Source: Rotaria macrura
Lineage: Eukaryota > Rotifera > Eurotatoria > Philodinida > Philodinidae
Length of the DNA stretch: 64,000 nucleotides
Assembly: GCA_900239685.1 (NCBI GenBank)
Contig: OENT01000040.1
Location: 214,122-278,121 of the forward strand
Reading direction: 5' to 3'
Under the pieces are notes generated by a model. The model was given only the letters and a program-made list of their open reading frames with translations. It did no database searches and was not told the DNA's origin. Of this stretch, positions 48,047 to 61,600 are shown piece after piece. Each line of letters starts with the position of its first letter. Position 1 is the first letter of the stretch. The position numbers and the translations under genes are program-made.

Positions 48047-51000
48047 ATGAACAGTAGTATAGATAGTCATGATTCATATAACGGATACTATATTGGTAAT
48101 ACTCCAGTGCACCGCAATAAATATACATCTAATTTTACACAACATGCGTCAAATGGTTATTTTCAAAATTCATACTCGCCTCCTGCTAACGACAGTTTTT
48201 ATACCGAAGAACATCAGGAATCAAATACTTTAAATCAACGTCACTTAAATATGAGTTTTGGTCAACAACATCAACAGCAATATACCCCGATTGATAACCA
48301 CGATTTTGAAGACAATTATGATTCTTCATCAGCATCATCAGTAGCCTACTACAATCATATTCATGAAAAAGTTCGTTCAAGAACACCTGTTTATCAACGA
48401 CGAACTCCATCGCCTCCTGTAAGAAAATTCAAAGTATTAAGAGACTCATCACCTGTAATTATGAGTGATTTATCAGTACAAAATTGTGTGTCCAAACCAG
48501 TAAGTAAACAGATTCGAACATTCCATAAAGCTAAAATAGATATGAAAAAATCAACATTTAATCGTTTTCTTTTCTACAGGTTTCAATATCTAGTCCAATA
48601 CCACACGGTGATGAAATTTCAATGCATGCAATAAGAAGTGCTGATGATCCACCGCTCGACTATCTTCATTACACAATAGATTCATTGATTCAACGACTAG
48701 TACCTACCGAAAATTATATACCAAAGGTGTTGAATAGTTTTTCCGCTCTCGATTTCTGTTTTCAACTACTACCTCTACTGTGTGTTACGTTTTTCAAGAA
48801 AACAAAAGCCTTCGGACTTTTTCTTCAAGAACCACTCTCTCTTTAGTACATACACAACAGTTATTTTCCTAGATCTATTTATCTCTCTCTCTCTCTCTCT
48901 CCGTTTGTTTTCTACCGAATAGGTATTAAGTGATCATATTGGGAAAAGATCTCTATGATATTTCATAGTTCCATTGTTATAACTTGATATAATTCTTCTT
49001 TCTTTAGCCATCTTTCATATATCCAATGCTACTATGCTCAAGAATGCATATACAACCATGTGTTTTACTTAATAAATTAACTCAATCAACAATTAATTCA
49101 TTAAGATATTTGAGCCGTGTATGTAAAATAAAAACGATATATTTAACTTGAAACTTCGAAAATTTTTCTTATAGGACACATACATTCATATACTTAATAA
49201 TTTTCTTTACGTTCTATCGCAATGGACTACTATATTTCCATATGATTTTCGTAACACGGATATGGTATTAGAATTAGATGAAACTTTACGGAAAATTAAT
49301 TCGTGCGAGCGAACTTTTTATTCAAAAATAAATATCCTGAAAGAAAAACTTTTTTCAAAAGTAAATATAAAACATGTTTCGAGACGATTCATTACTATTG
49401 AAATTTTTCTTTTTCAGCTCAAAGTCCTAGATGATTATGAGGAATACATTCGGCGATTAAATAAAAAAGCATTAAGTAGTCGTAATCGTGCAGTATTATT
49501 GGTAAATGAAATATTGTCCTTCTCTAATAAAACTACGTTTTTCTCATCTTGATTTTCTAGACTGATATTATCAACGAATGCTCAACACCATTATTATTTG
49601 CTCAACAATTAACTCATATTGAGCTCGTAATAATTTATTGGGATGAAAATTGTTTTTTTGTTACTTTATTTTTTCTTTTTTCAGGATAGATTAAAGCCAA
49701 TCGGTGCTGAAGAATTAATACAATATTATATTATGAAATTATCATCAGAAGAAGCACGAGCACATCCAAACAGAAGTAATAATGGTGATCGAGCAAGATC
49801 TTCAAATAATCAATCATCGAAGATCACTTACGATAAAAAATTAACATTCTGTCTCGAAACTTATGTGCAATGGTTTAATCGTTTAACTTTTTTTGTCACC
49901 ACTGAAATCGTTAAACACACACAAAGACGTTTACGCATACAACTTATCAATTATTTTATCGATGCTGCTGATCAATGTTTTCGTTTACATAATTTCAATT
50001 CAATGATTGGAATAATCGGTAAAGAAAAAATACTTTCAGTACTATTTCAATAATTGATACATTATCTCAAAGTATCGACTTGAAATTGTTTCTTCTCGAG
50101 AATAGACTTGAGATATATGAGACGCCCCTTTCGTATATGCATTTATTAATAAAATGCAAATGTTTAGTTTACATCCTTATGAGCTTCACAATCACGAGAT
50201 TTTTCTATTAGGAAAGAAAAATGTCTTCCTCTGCCTACAGACAACACTCAACACTAATGATATAATTCATATGCATAACATATGAAAGTAGAAAATGTTT
50301 CTTTTTTTTTTGATTGTCAGCTGAAGGTAATAGTTCTTGGTAGTATTTATCAAATTTCGTGGATAAATGTACGAATTTATTCATATCACTGGTGTAACAA
50401 ACCACACAATTTTATAAAAGAAAAGACGAAAAGTTCAAGTAGATGAAAAAGATGCATTATTTCATGATAATTGTTTTTTTTTTGAAAATTCATCACAGTG
50501 AATGTCATAATAAATCTATAAGCTTTCGTGTGAAATCCCCTACATTCATCGACACAAACACTATATATGAATCCTGAACGTATCATATATTTTAGCACGG
50601 TAGCTGATACGTGTTATTTATTTTCAATAATAAATATGAATCTATCGTTTTGAAGACATTTTTATACTTTAATATCTACAAAAATTAATGGTAATCACTT
50701 AAAAGTGATGCCATTTAAAACATACAATGAATAACAATGCAATCTTTTCAACGTTTTTATTTTTAGGTGGCTTGAATATGCAACCAGTGAAACGTCTTAA
50801 AAGAACGGTAACTATTAAATTTTAGTTATTTCTTTTCTTATTTGTAATTAAAAAAATTTTTTCTAGTGGCAAAAAGTTCCCTTGCAAAAATTTGAACAAC
50901 TTGAAAGTTACACGAATGTATCAAAGAATTTTTCTAATTATCGCGTTGTTTTTAAATCAGCTATAGAAAAAGCTAACCGACATGATTGGGCAGCAGGTCA

Positions 51001-51891
51001 AATCGTCATACCATTTACTAGTCTTTCTCTACAAGATGTTTATTATATAAAAACACATAGTAAAGATGATACTACAGAAGGTGGTGTTAATTTAAAGGTT
51101 CGTCATTGTTTTCTTTTTCCGCATTTTTAAAAACTAACATATTAAAATGATTATTTTCTCATGTAGAAATACTATTCTATGGCAAAGTTTATATCTGAAG
51201 AATTTGTGCAATGTAAACAGAGTAAAGTATGTCGTTGTGTTCTAATGAAATAAATATTCTTTAAATAGCTCAATTTCTTATCATCTCTCATGTAGCTTTC
51301 TTAACATATAAAAGCCATTATCCTTATTTAAACGGAAATGCTTGATCTAAATAAAAGATATATTCATGTTTCCTGTCGTGTGTACATCATTAAATACGAA
51401 TGATATAAGAAAACAAAAGAAATATTTCAAATCTCATTTATTCTGCAATGATGATTCATATCTTCCAGTACTATGACCTTGATGAGAATGATCAATAATT
51501 ACAAATTTGTTGCTTCTCGAATATATTCGTTCATAAATCATGATAAGAACAATGCAAAAATATTCAGACTCATAGTGATAAGCTATACTATCGGTCTAAC
51601 TACTTTTTCTCATTGGTTTCTAGCAGTGCATATGCATGAAAAAGCATGAAAACTAAGCTACAGATAGAATATGTAAAATTTTGTTACTAATTTTAGTGTT
51701 CATTCGAACGCAATGATGTGATTATCAACTACATCGCTACATCGCCAATATTTAATGAGAATTGTATGATAGATATTTAAAATTTTTCTTTAATATGTAT
51801 AACTTTATTTCTAGCCTTGATGATGGCTTCATTTGAATGTGAACCACCAGCAACACAGAATGAAAAAGAGAAATGGGCTGCAATTCAGTAA
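48047..51891 (+). CDS. RASGEF1: RasGEF domain family member 1 (618 aa)
   Basis: Exons 48047-48499, 48580-48726, 49008-49118, 49175-49360, 49418-49501, 49561-49626, 49685-50018, 50767-50807, 50867-51097, 51167-51226, 51697-51763 and 51815-51891; all phases agree. It is a cytosolic guanine-nucleotide exchange factor; vertebrate RASGEF1 proteins act on Rap2. Residues ~1-155 are a disordered Asn/Ser/Tyr/Gln-rich tail. The REM/RasGEF_N region follows (LIQRLVPTENYIPK, then FPYDFRN). The CDC25-type catalytic domain begins LLFAQQLTHIEL and contains NRLTFFVTTEIV, NFNSMIGIIGGLNMQPVKRL, SNYRVVF and IVIPFTSLSLQDVYYI. The small 67-nt exon at 51697 encodes CSFERND...TSPIFNEN, matching the CPFEKDKKI...APIYSEE block of the vertebrate proteins. 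The end ASFECEPPATQNEKEKW also matches. The C-terminus is slightly shorter than in vertebrates. Confidence 0.94.
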
Positions 51892-53855
51892 GATCAAATG
51901 AAAATGAGTTTCTTGATCGTATTTAAATTAGCTCCATTGTTCATTTAGAGCGCACACGCACGCATCATCATTATTATCCTAAAAACGTTAAATTTAGTCG
52001 ATGTATTATAACCATATACACAAACAAATATATTTCTATAAACCAGATTTGTTTCTGTTTCGAACTGTTATTCATCTTAATATAAATGCAATATTCTTCT
52101 TTCAATATTGTTTGACATGAAAAAAAAACGAATGTGTTCTTTGTGTTTCGTCTTCCATGTTTTTTATTTCTCGATTTTCTTTCTATATATGTAGTCAAGA
52201 ACAATACAGGCGATTTGATTTTTTTTTTCGAATCTTGCTATTTATTTATTTTTTTTTGTATACTGTGAATTCACTCATATGACAACATAAATTCATTTTT
52301 TTTAAGTATACATGTATACTTAGGGCTCTGTAAGTCGTCTCGTTTTTTTTTCGGTTCTCTTTTTTTTTCATGTTGTTATTGCTCGAATACTTGGCATACT
52401 GCGTTATTCATTTTTATAAGTAGGCTAGTATTACGTGTGTATTCATCTAAAGTGAATTTGCTATTCCACCTCGTTTTTTTTTCTTTTGTAAGCGCCGTGC
52501 TCTCTATTTCGCTATTCAATAAATGCATTCGAATCAAAGAACAATAGAAATGATTATTATTCTGTCTTGTTCGTTCTTTTTGAATACATGTCAACGTATG
52601 TATTATACATTTGTCGCATTAAATTAAATGTTTAGGAATAATCATATGGTGGCCTTTTTCGTGTGTAATGTACTGTTGACGAAAATGATGACGACCTATT
52701 GTGTCGAAAGAACAAGATCGAACCACCTCTTTTTTTCTCATCGTATATATATATATACATATACATTAGAAAAAATAATCGTTTTGAACCATATCGATAA
52801 AGAGAAAAAAATAGGAGAGAGAGAGTCGTCAACAATAATATATATATGCAGGAAAGATTAGGCATAGGTATGTATATATACTCATGCACCACCAGTGTAA
52901 AATAGTAAAAGACACCTAGTGTGATCGACAAACGATGAAAGGTTCGTTTTTTTCTTCAAGACTGTTCGATGATGTTTGTTGATGTTAATACAGCTAAGGC
53001 AATGACAACGGAGTAAGAGAAAAGAAGTAGAAGAAAATGCAAGACATATTTCAATATGCGTCCTCACCTTTTCAACACGATGATGGTTTTCGCCTGCTGC
53101 GTTCTACTCTTTTATTTCATCAATACTCTTTCATTTACTTCTAGGAGTTGCATACAATCTCATGCAATCATTTATATCCATGTGTAGTAATCTTAACTTC
53201 AGTTCGAACAAATTTGTAAGCGTCATTATGGTTATGTCTTTGGTGTTGATCTTGTCAAATAGATGACAGAATTTCAAATGATACATATATGCATATATGT
53301 ATATTATTTCTATCGAAATGGTGTTGACCGGGTTGCCTCTTTGGTATTCAATCTCTATGACCGTTTATATTAATCTCATAAAGCTTGAATACCGAAGGAT
53401 GACTCGAACAAAACGATGACGATTGAAAATGCAATTTCATGGTTACTTTTTCATTTGATAAATTTCCTTGTGAGATTTGTTTTTATTTCTCTTCCTCAAT
53501 ATATGATGTTAACAATATATATTAATATATTATTGTGCGGTTTTTTGTGCTTTTTTTCGTTGTTTGTTATTTACACGTAAACGAACAAAACAAACATGCA
53601 GATGGCACTGTAATAGGAGACGAATTCTAGACACATACAATCAGAGAGATGATTTGCTTTTTTTTTCGATAAATATATATTTGCTTTCTAATGCTTTCCC
53701 GTACTTCTTTATTATTTTCTCTCTCTCTCTCACACATGATATTGACGCCTTTGGATTTCGAGACTGATATGGGCAAAGTATTCTTTTAAGCATCGCTTTG
53801 TTGATGGTAGTAGTAGTGGTGGTGGTGGTGGTAGTAGTAGTAATAATAGTAATGG
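51892..53855. other. Intergenic between convergent RASGEF1 and secreted-protein genes
   Basis: Contains many T and A homopolymer tracts and AT microsatellites (52746-52765). AATAAA at 52518-52523 could end RASGEF1 and a minus-strand AATAAA (53708-53713) could end the opposing gene. No coding exon found. Open frames here are short and low complexity. Confidence 0.5.
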
Positions 53856-55103
53856 TTATTGTTTTTGCTTATGGATCCTTTCTTGATCAACGAAAGATTC
53901 AATATCAGATGACTTGGATTCTGATGATGGCACGAACCAAGGGTGAATGTTATGTGTAAGAGAATTGGTTGATGATGATGATGGGAAGAGAGACGATGAT
54001 GGCCAAGAGAATAATGATGAATAAGACCGTATATAACGACAATAATCAATGCTTGGATAATTCATGCAAAAGTGTTTTACTTCAGGATATCGCTAGAAAA
54101 TCAAATAGATAGAACATGAAATATGTTGAATAATATTCTAGATTGTAGCCTACTCCTTGTAAAACTTCTTTTACTGTTCGGTTACAAAATTGATCCGTTT
54201 CAATCGAACTTTTTTCGGTCTTTCCCATACACAGTTGCATAATCAACTTTTCTTTAAGCTAAAATACATGGCAATGTTTAATTTAGAATTTTCTTAATAT
54301 TTGATAACGTTATGTTTTTCTGTCATTCATACATACATTAGCCTCATTATCCATGTATTGTCCTTTACGATAAAATTTGTTGCCTTCATTTAGACTCCGT
54401 GCAAATCGAGGATGAACAAATCTCTGTTGAAATTCAAATACATATGGAAGATAAAGTCTTCGTTTTTTTTACATCGACATATAAATTACCTTAGCTCGAG
54501 GATTTTGATTAGTAACCGTATGTCGATTGATGTTATTACAATAATTCATTCCAACACCGATTGTCTTACAATAATAGGTCAGAATCGGAAAATCCTAGAT
54601 GAAAGAAAATTTGACGTGACTGAAATTACGCATATGAACCTAAAGCTAATAATCTTGTATGCAATACCCTAAGGCTACTACTACTACTACTAATACTCCC
54701 ACTGTTGATCATAAAGTATATTTCCGCAAGACAGAAAAAAAAAGAAAACTCTCTACTAATACTTACACCCATAAGTGCCGACTGCAATGTTTGATCACAC
54801 AGATTCTGGATGAAAATGTCGGTTTTCTCAGCTGAACACGTACCGACGATAAAACTAGTCAACTAAGTGAAGAAAAATGAATTCTTAATAAGCAAAAACA
54901 ATCACTTATGAAGCATGTTCATTTTTACATACATCATATTCAGTTAGTTCACGTTTTAAAAGACGATGCTAAGAAAATGTAAAGAAAAATAAAAAGCAAA
55001 AGAATTTAATATTAAACTGTTTGTAATTTTTTACTTGGTGTGTTGGTTGAAAGAAGAAGGAGCTGATGATCAGTAAAATTAGAGTGAATATTTGAAATTT
55101 CAT
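53856..55103 (-). CDS. Secreted eight-cysteine protein, family unknown (244 aa)
   Basis: Exons in transcript order: 55103-55035, 54968-54933, 54862-54767, 54594-54490, 54423-54337, 54258-54154, 54092-53856. All join in phase 0, each exon being a whole number of codons, and end at TAA. The first exon is exactly a signal peptide, MKFQIFTLILLIISSFFFQP. The mature part has eight cysteines (GTC, NLC, YYC, NYC, QLC, QFC, HFC, DYC), roughly 10-50 residues apart, compatible with four disulfides, in helix-like segments such as EKTDIFIQNLCDQTLQSALM. Basic sites LLKRE and PRAKRF could be processing sites. The C-terminal ~60 residues are Ser/Pro/His-rich and acidic. No membrane segment beyond the signal peptide. 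I do not recognise the family. A structural, hormone-like or defence role is open; none is supported directly. Confidence 0.75.
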
Positions 55104-55328
55104 TGTGACGACAAGATGTTGGCAACACGTAAATAATGATGATGATGACGACAATGAAGAGGAAATAAAAATGAAAAAGGATGAGAACGACCTGCAAAAA
55201 TAAACATAAATAATATGAAATACTAGCGTCAATTGTTGATGCTAAACATAAAAGCGGGTTTTGGTTGTCGGCTGATTTAATTTATTTAACTAGTCAAGCA
55301 TATGATCATCATTTGGCATCTGAATATC

Positions 55329-55381
55329 TCTATCTATCTTTCTATCTATCTATCTATCTATCTATACATCCATCTATCTAT
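55329..55381. repeat. TCTA tetranucleotide microsatellite
   Basis: About twelve TCTA units with a few substitutions, upstream of the secreted-protein gene (minus strand). Confidence 0.9.
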
Positions 55382-55557
55382 TCTGTTGTTTTTCTTTTCT
55401 ATTGTAGTCAATTATTAGTTAGAATGATTGGTTTGTTGATGACTTTTGAAAGGAAACAAGAATGATCATCATTCTCATGATAAGAACACAACTTACCAAT
55501 GAGACAATTGTGAGAACAACAAGAATAAATTGAGAAAAAGAGGAAAATGAGAAAATT

Positions 55558-55600
55558 ATGTATATATATATATATATATAGATAGATAGATACAGATATA
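55558..55600. repeat. TA microsatellite followed by GATA units
   Basis: About ten TA units run directly into GATAGATAGATA, the reverse complement of the TCTA repeat 180 bp earlier, so the two tracts could pair. Confidence 0.85.
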
Positions 55601-58600
55601 TGTGAAATAAGTTGTATTTTGCTTCTATCTCTTATAAAGATGATTAGTTAACATCGCCTGTTTTCGTATTGTTGATGTTCTTGTTAATGATGATAAAAAA
55701 ATGAATATATATATATATACGTTAATAAAAGAAGAAAAGAAAAATGGGACAGGGAAGAAGAATTATGAGAAAGAAAACCAATATACAAGAGTGCCTATCA
55801 GAAAATACGTACTTCTCTATTCAACAAAGTGTTTATGTTTAATTGAGAAAAGAGGATAACAGATAGTAGAAGTTCAGGAAGCTCATTATTGCAAAAATGA
55901 TCCTAATGGCTAGTATGTCATACCTCTTGTTAAATCTGAAAAAAGTACGCAGAGAAAAAGATATAGACACATTTTTGTCGCATTCATTGTTTCCGGTGTA
56001 TGCTTTTCTCTCATCTTCGTTTCTAACTTATTCCAAAAAAAAAAGATATTCTAGGAGAACACAATTAGTAAATTCTTTACATGTTAAACATACCAATGGT
56101 TAATATGTAGATGAAAGAAAAAACTAACAATAAAATGATTTAAACGTAAAGATAAAAAAAATTACACGTGTAATTCTAATTCTCTACCATATTGGAAATA
56201 AATTTTCTACCCGACAGTCATACATACTAGGTTAAATATGCAAAAATTTGTTAGAGAAAATATCTATAAAAATATTACTGTAACAATCGGTTTATTTCTC
56301 CTATTGATTACTGTCTTTTGAATCTTAAAATGCATTGTTGAACTCTGATTTGATGAAAACAAACTTAATATAATGGGCAATCATAAATATGTGTCTCATA
56401 TTGCACAAAAGGGTTCCGATTTTTACTCGATTGAGAAAAGAAAAATAAAACTATTCAAAGTCGTTTGCTTTTTTCTTTATGTCGGAGGAAAAAATGATCG
56501 AGAAGTATTATTGTTAATTTTTAATTGAAAACAACAAAGGAAAATGGAAAAACTTCTCTGTCCTCTCTTTATTTCTATTCATAATATCATTTAGTAATTA
56601 TATGTTATCTTCACTTCTTACAAAAAGAAAAAAAGAAACAAACATAATTATTTAGAAGATGATACAGAACTTCGAGCTGTTTTAATAGCAATCCTTTCGT
56701 GTTATCATTTAATCATCATACAAGAAGAGTCAATTAATCTTGAGAAGTCAGCGTTTCCATATGTTAACTTGTAATTGGACCTGTGTTCTCTCTACATATT
56801 ACGTATATGTGTAATTGAATTTTTCAAGAATGAATTCTAAGAGAAAAAGGAAGGATGAATCATAGATAAATGCTTCTAAGAAATGAAACAATTAGTATCG
56901 AGTTAAAGACAACAATTCTGTTTTATCTTAATGCAAGTTATTAGGAAAGAAATAGTTAATACTTAATCATGAACACCTAGAGTAATCATTAATAGGTTAA
57001 GAATCGAGAACGATCACGAAATTTTTAACGAACTAACACAAGTTATTCTTCATAGAAAAACAAAAAATGAAAAACTAGAGGCGTTTTATCGATAGCATAA
57101 AACTTCATGACTATTGTCATGAGAGAGAGAGTAGAAAGCAAAACGAAGAATAGAAGAAAAAGAAATAGTGATCTCTAACAAAAAAGATCATGCTTCCTAT
57201 ATATTATACACTTCCGCTTATTCGCTCTGTGTACGTTGTATGTTGTTATTCATTCACGTGTTTACTGGTATAATTTAACAATTATAATGTTCATGTCATG
57301 TTAATAGATGAGAATCTTTGTGAAAGTCATAAAAGATGAGGATTAAAAAGAAGTAATATATTGATTCACTTCATCAAATTTTGGCTTAAATTAAGTTTCT
57401 ATCTAGATAATTGAAAAGAATGCTACCCACACGTTTTCAATAAGAAATGAATGAAATCGTTATCCGAAATTCTTCTGCTGAAATAATTGATGTTTTGTAC
57501 GCGTGACGTATTAATAATATTAACATTACACCTACATAACTAATTTAAATGATTGTGACTGTCTCATCTTTGTACACGTACCTTGATGAATGTCTGATTA
57601 TGTACGTCAATCTACAGTACCCTTTAAGACTCTTCGAATAAATCTTGTCATATGAAAGATATTAACTTGTCTAATATGATTGACTAAAAAGGCAGCCTTA
57701 TTATATATATATATGCATTATCATAATGAGAAAAATAAACGAGAAAAATTCTGGTTGCTAGATGACTTTTAATGGAATAAAAATTCTTCAACACATCTTA
57801 CCTATAATCTCGGGATACTTTCATAGACCTAGACAATCCATAGTTTTGGTTATTTTAGTATGATTGAGTTGAAATAATAGCTAGAAAAAATGTTGAATTG
57901 TGAATCGTTTTGTTCTTGACGTGAAGTAATTTCCTTTCTTTAATTATTTAAAAGCAGGAAAACAGTCTATTTCATGGCTATGAACAACATATATTATATA
58001 TACACTCTGTTTACATATCAGAATCATTTTCATCATTGATAGTAAAGAACATTATTCAATATCAAGATTTTCATGAAATAAAGTAATAATTAATATACTG
58101 TTTGTATACAAGCATTGTAGAAGAGTGAAACCTTAACTAATGCTTTGTAAGATATAACGTTCGGTTTGTATTGAATGTTTTCATAGTTGATTGTTCTAGG
58201 AAATGGAATGAAGTATTTTTACAATGCTTGAAAGAAAAGAAATCTTAATCGAGTCTAGTTCATGAAATATGTAATATCTGATTGTTTAAACATTAAATCA
58301 TGTTATGATTCTTATATCTTGAAATAAATTCATCAACTAGAGGGCATCGGAGGAGTAGAAAATTTATTTCGTAAAATCTAATTATATTAAGCAACATATT
58401 CATGTATTACTAAGAAAAGATTAACTTCTAAAAAGTCTGATATCTGTTTCATATGTTTTTTACATTTGGCAGAAGAATCTTAGTCATTATATATTTTCCT
58501 GTTTTCTACTAATTATTTGACAGAAGAAGTAGAAAGTAGTCGATGGATGTTGTTTCTGTTTTCAGATAAATAAAAATAGAAATGTAATATATCATCGGTG

Positions 58601-61600
58601 CATTCTTGATTTGAAAAAACTTCATAAATTTCCATGATTTTCTGACAGTAAATTATTCGACGAAGGAGAGTTGTCAACTCTGTAGAAGAAAGATTTCCAT
58701 GAGGACTCCTATTCATAGACGCTACACATTAAAGTACATAAATTCGGTTGAACATACAAATCGAAATGTGCGATGATGTATCTCAGCCTAGAAGAGAAAT
58801 GAGTTATTAATCAACATATTCATTTCAGTAGTAAATAAAATCCTAGAGGAATCAATGAAAACGAATAAAAAATCTCGAGAGACCTGTTTTTCTTCTACCA
58901 TTTATTCCTTCTTTTTATGAGGAAGTTTTGTAAAAATTAGCGATTATAACAAGATACCTGCCATATATAACTATATATTTAGGTATCGCTATAAATGACA
59001 CATCATTTATCTTGATAATTCATCCCCAATGATCGATATATCAATCGGTGGTCTGCAATGAAATTTTTGCATAAAATATTTGATGTGTGATGAATAATAA
59101 TAGAATAGAATATGGAAGAAGACAAGAAAGAACTCATCTAGATTTAATGTAAAGGGTTGAAAATTCTACCAGTGATATTTCAATTAATATACCTTGTTTA
59201 TGAATTAGTAATGTTTTCCTTATGGTACGATAAAAAAATGTATCAATAATTGACGGAATGGATGATATTATATAGTGATCTTTATGGTCTATACTTCGAT
59301 CAATGAAAATAGTACAAGGAGTCGTTTAAAGAAGAAAAATCCATCAGATAAAATCAAAAAAAATCATTTTGAAAGCTTTTCTAAGATCATACATATATTT
59401 ATATATGCTCGAATTGAAATGCGATTGTCATCTTTGTCTCTTATCGAATATGCTGTATAACATAACTTTTACTCTACTGATGATATTTCACTAGTTTTTT
59501 AAAGAAATCTGGGCTATATGTTTTACGCTTACGTATACATACTGTTTTTCTTTAATAAAATTTGAACAAAGTAGAGTGTATGGAATCTGTTTATGATACT
59601 CACAATTAATTGATTGCCGATATACAACAGCGATGATACAAATTGTTTCTTGTTTTATTAATGTGTGAAACTTGCAAATCAAGAAAGTATCATTTAGAAT
59701 TGTTCAGTAAGTTAACTTTTAGCGAAAGTACTTCAGGACAGGAAACATACGAACAACGATCGTTGAACGCGGTAATCTTCAAAATGCTGAAGAGTCGACG
59801 TATATATTGAATCGAGTAAATAAGTAGCAATAATGAATATAACTACTAGTGAAGTAAAAAGGAAATGCAGAAGAGCTTACTGCTGCGACAAAATCTAATT
59901 GCAGTTGGTTTTTATGATCGTACTATTTTTTTCCATTGAAAAGTATTTATATTTAGTTAAGAGTAGCTGATATAAAAACAAACTTGAAACTGAGGAAAAC
60001 AGATTCTTAAAATGTTGCATTCATATTGAATTCGACTCTATCAATATACTGTCGGGAGAGAACTTTTCTCATTCCTTAGTCTACTTTTGGAAAAGTTTCA
60101 ATGGTTGCTTTTTGTTCAGTATTGAAGTAGTTCATAATAGAAATCTATAATAGTTCTATTTGAATAGGTTCACTCAAACTTAGTATTTTTATGTGTTCGC
60201 TCGGCCGAAACAATCTAATGCAAGAGTAGCCATCGTGTAAGATACGTATTGAAATTTGATAATTTTTCTTTTCATCGTTCTTCATCATGATTTAACGTAT
60301 GGTGATTTCTCAATCACAAGTTTATAAAGGCGTATTTCTCAAGTTGTATCGTATGATTTCTTTAATGATTACATAGAAGTATTTCTAAAGACAGCCAGTA
60401 TACACAAGTGATTATACAATTTGTTTTCTTCATGTACATGGCCTACATAGCAGATTTCTAGTTGTGTCCGTATAATACGAACCTCTTCCTTCACATAGAC
60501 ACATGGACAATCGTATGATTTACTGACACATTTAAAACATCTTATATGCTGCATTAAACGAAACTCATACGAATGAGCATCCTTGTAATTATTAACTAGA
60601 AGAAGATAATGAAAACTATTTATGCTCGATGAAGAAACACTGATTGCCAATGTGCATGTCTGCATCTGATTATTAATTAAGATAAGCATCTTTTCGCATG
60701 TCTACTTCAGGTCCTGTTTTTCAATCTGTGTAATTTCATTATCAGTCGGATCATCGTGAAATTAAAACTGAAAGAAAAATGAAACGTGCCCATCACATAT
60801 CATTACTATGGATTTAATGTCTGACATACCTCGTTCTTATAGCCGTGATAGACATCGAAACCTAATGAAGTTTAAATATCATTGAATTGGATTTGGCAAA
60901 GCTTCTCTCATTATTCTAAGTAACACATAATGGTTTCTATTACCTCTTTTTTGTTTTCGATTAATCTTATGCATGTTGAAATACAAATCCGAGGGTATCA
61001 ATAGGAACTGAAAATAGTAAAATAAAACGTTTAGGTATATGAGCTTTTCGGAAGTTTTCCAATCTAGTCTATGAATTTATTCATGTCACATGTACTCTTG
61101 CTCAACATGCTCAAGTAAGTCACAGGTTTAGAACAAGACTGAGTTCAAACAGTAAGGAATACCTGTTTAATTTTTCGAGCAATAACGTAGTATATGCTAC
61201 ATTGATGAAGACAGGCACCTAGATTTCTAGTGATGCCTTATGCCAATGGGAAATTAAATCGAATGATAGTTTTAAAAATCTAAAGAAAAAGAATCATATG
61301 ACATTGCTGAAATCTAATTAACATTGGTAACTCCTTAGTGTTCAAAGTTGTTGTCGAACGGTACAAAATCTATTATCTAAAGATGAATGTACATTAAGAA
61401 ATGTCGCCGATCAACATTACCATATATTTATTATTTATGAGAACTAACCGATTCTTTCCTATGACAAGTCATTCAAACTTGGCAGCGGTAGAAGTTAGAT
61501 TTATGAGTTTTTACGTGTCATAAAAATATATTTGTAAAGTTAATCAAATAATCTTGCAAATCGTCCATCAAAGAATCAGTGCTGAAATCCAGTGTGACAC

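Noticed and set aside
53786-54049. His/Tyr-rich minus-strand frame
   Set aside because: Alternative frame of the last secreted-protein exon and a downstream trinucleotide repeat; the chosen frame continues all upstream exons.
55265-55465. Open frame through the TCTA repeat
   Set aside because: Translation of a microsatellite (YLSIYLSI pattern).
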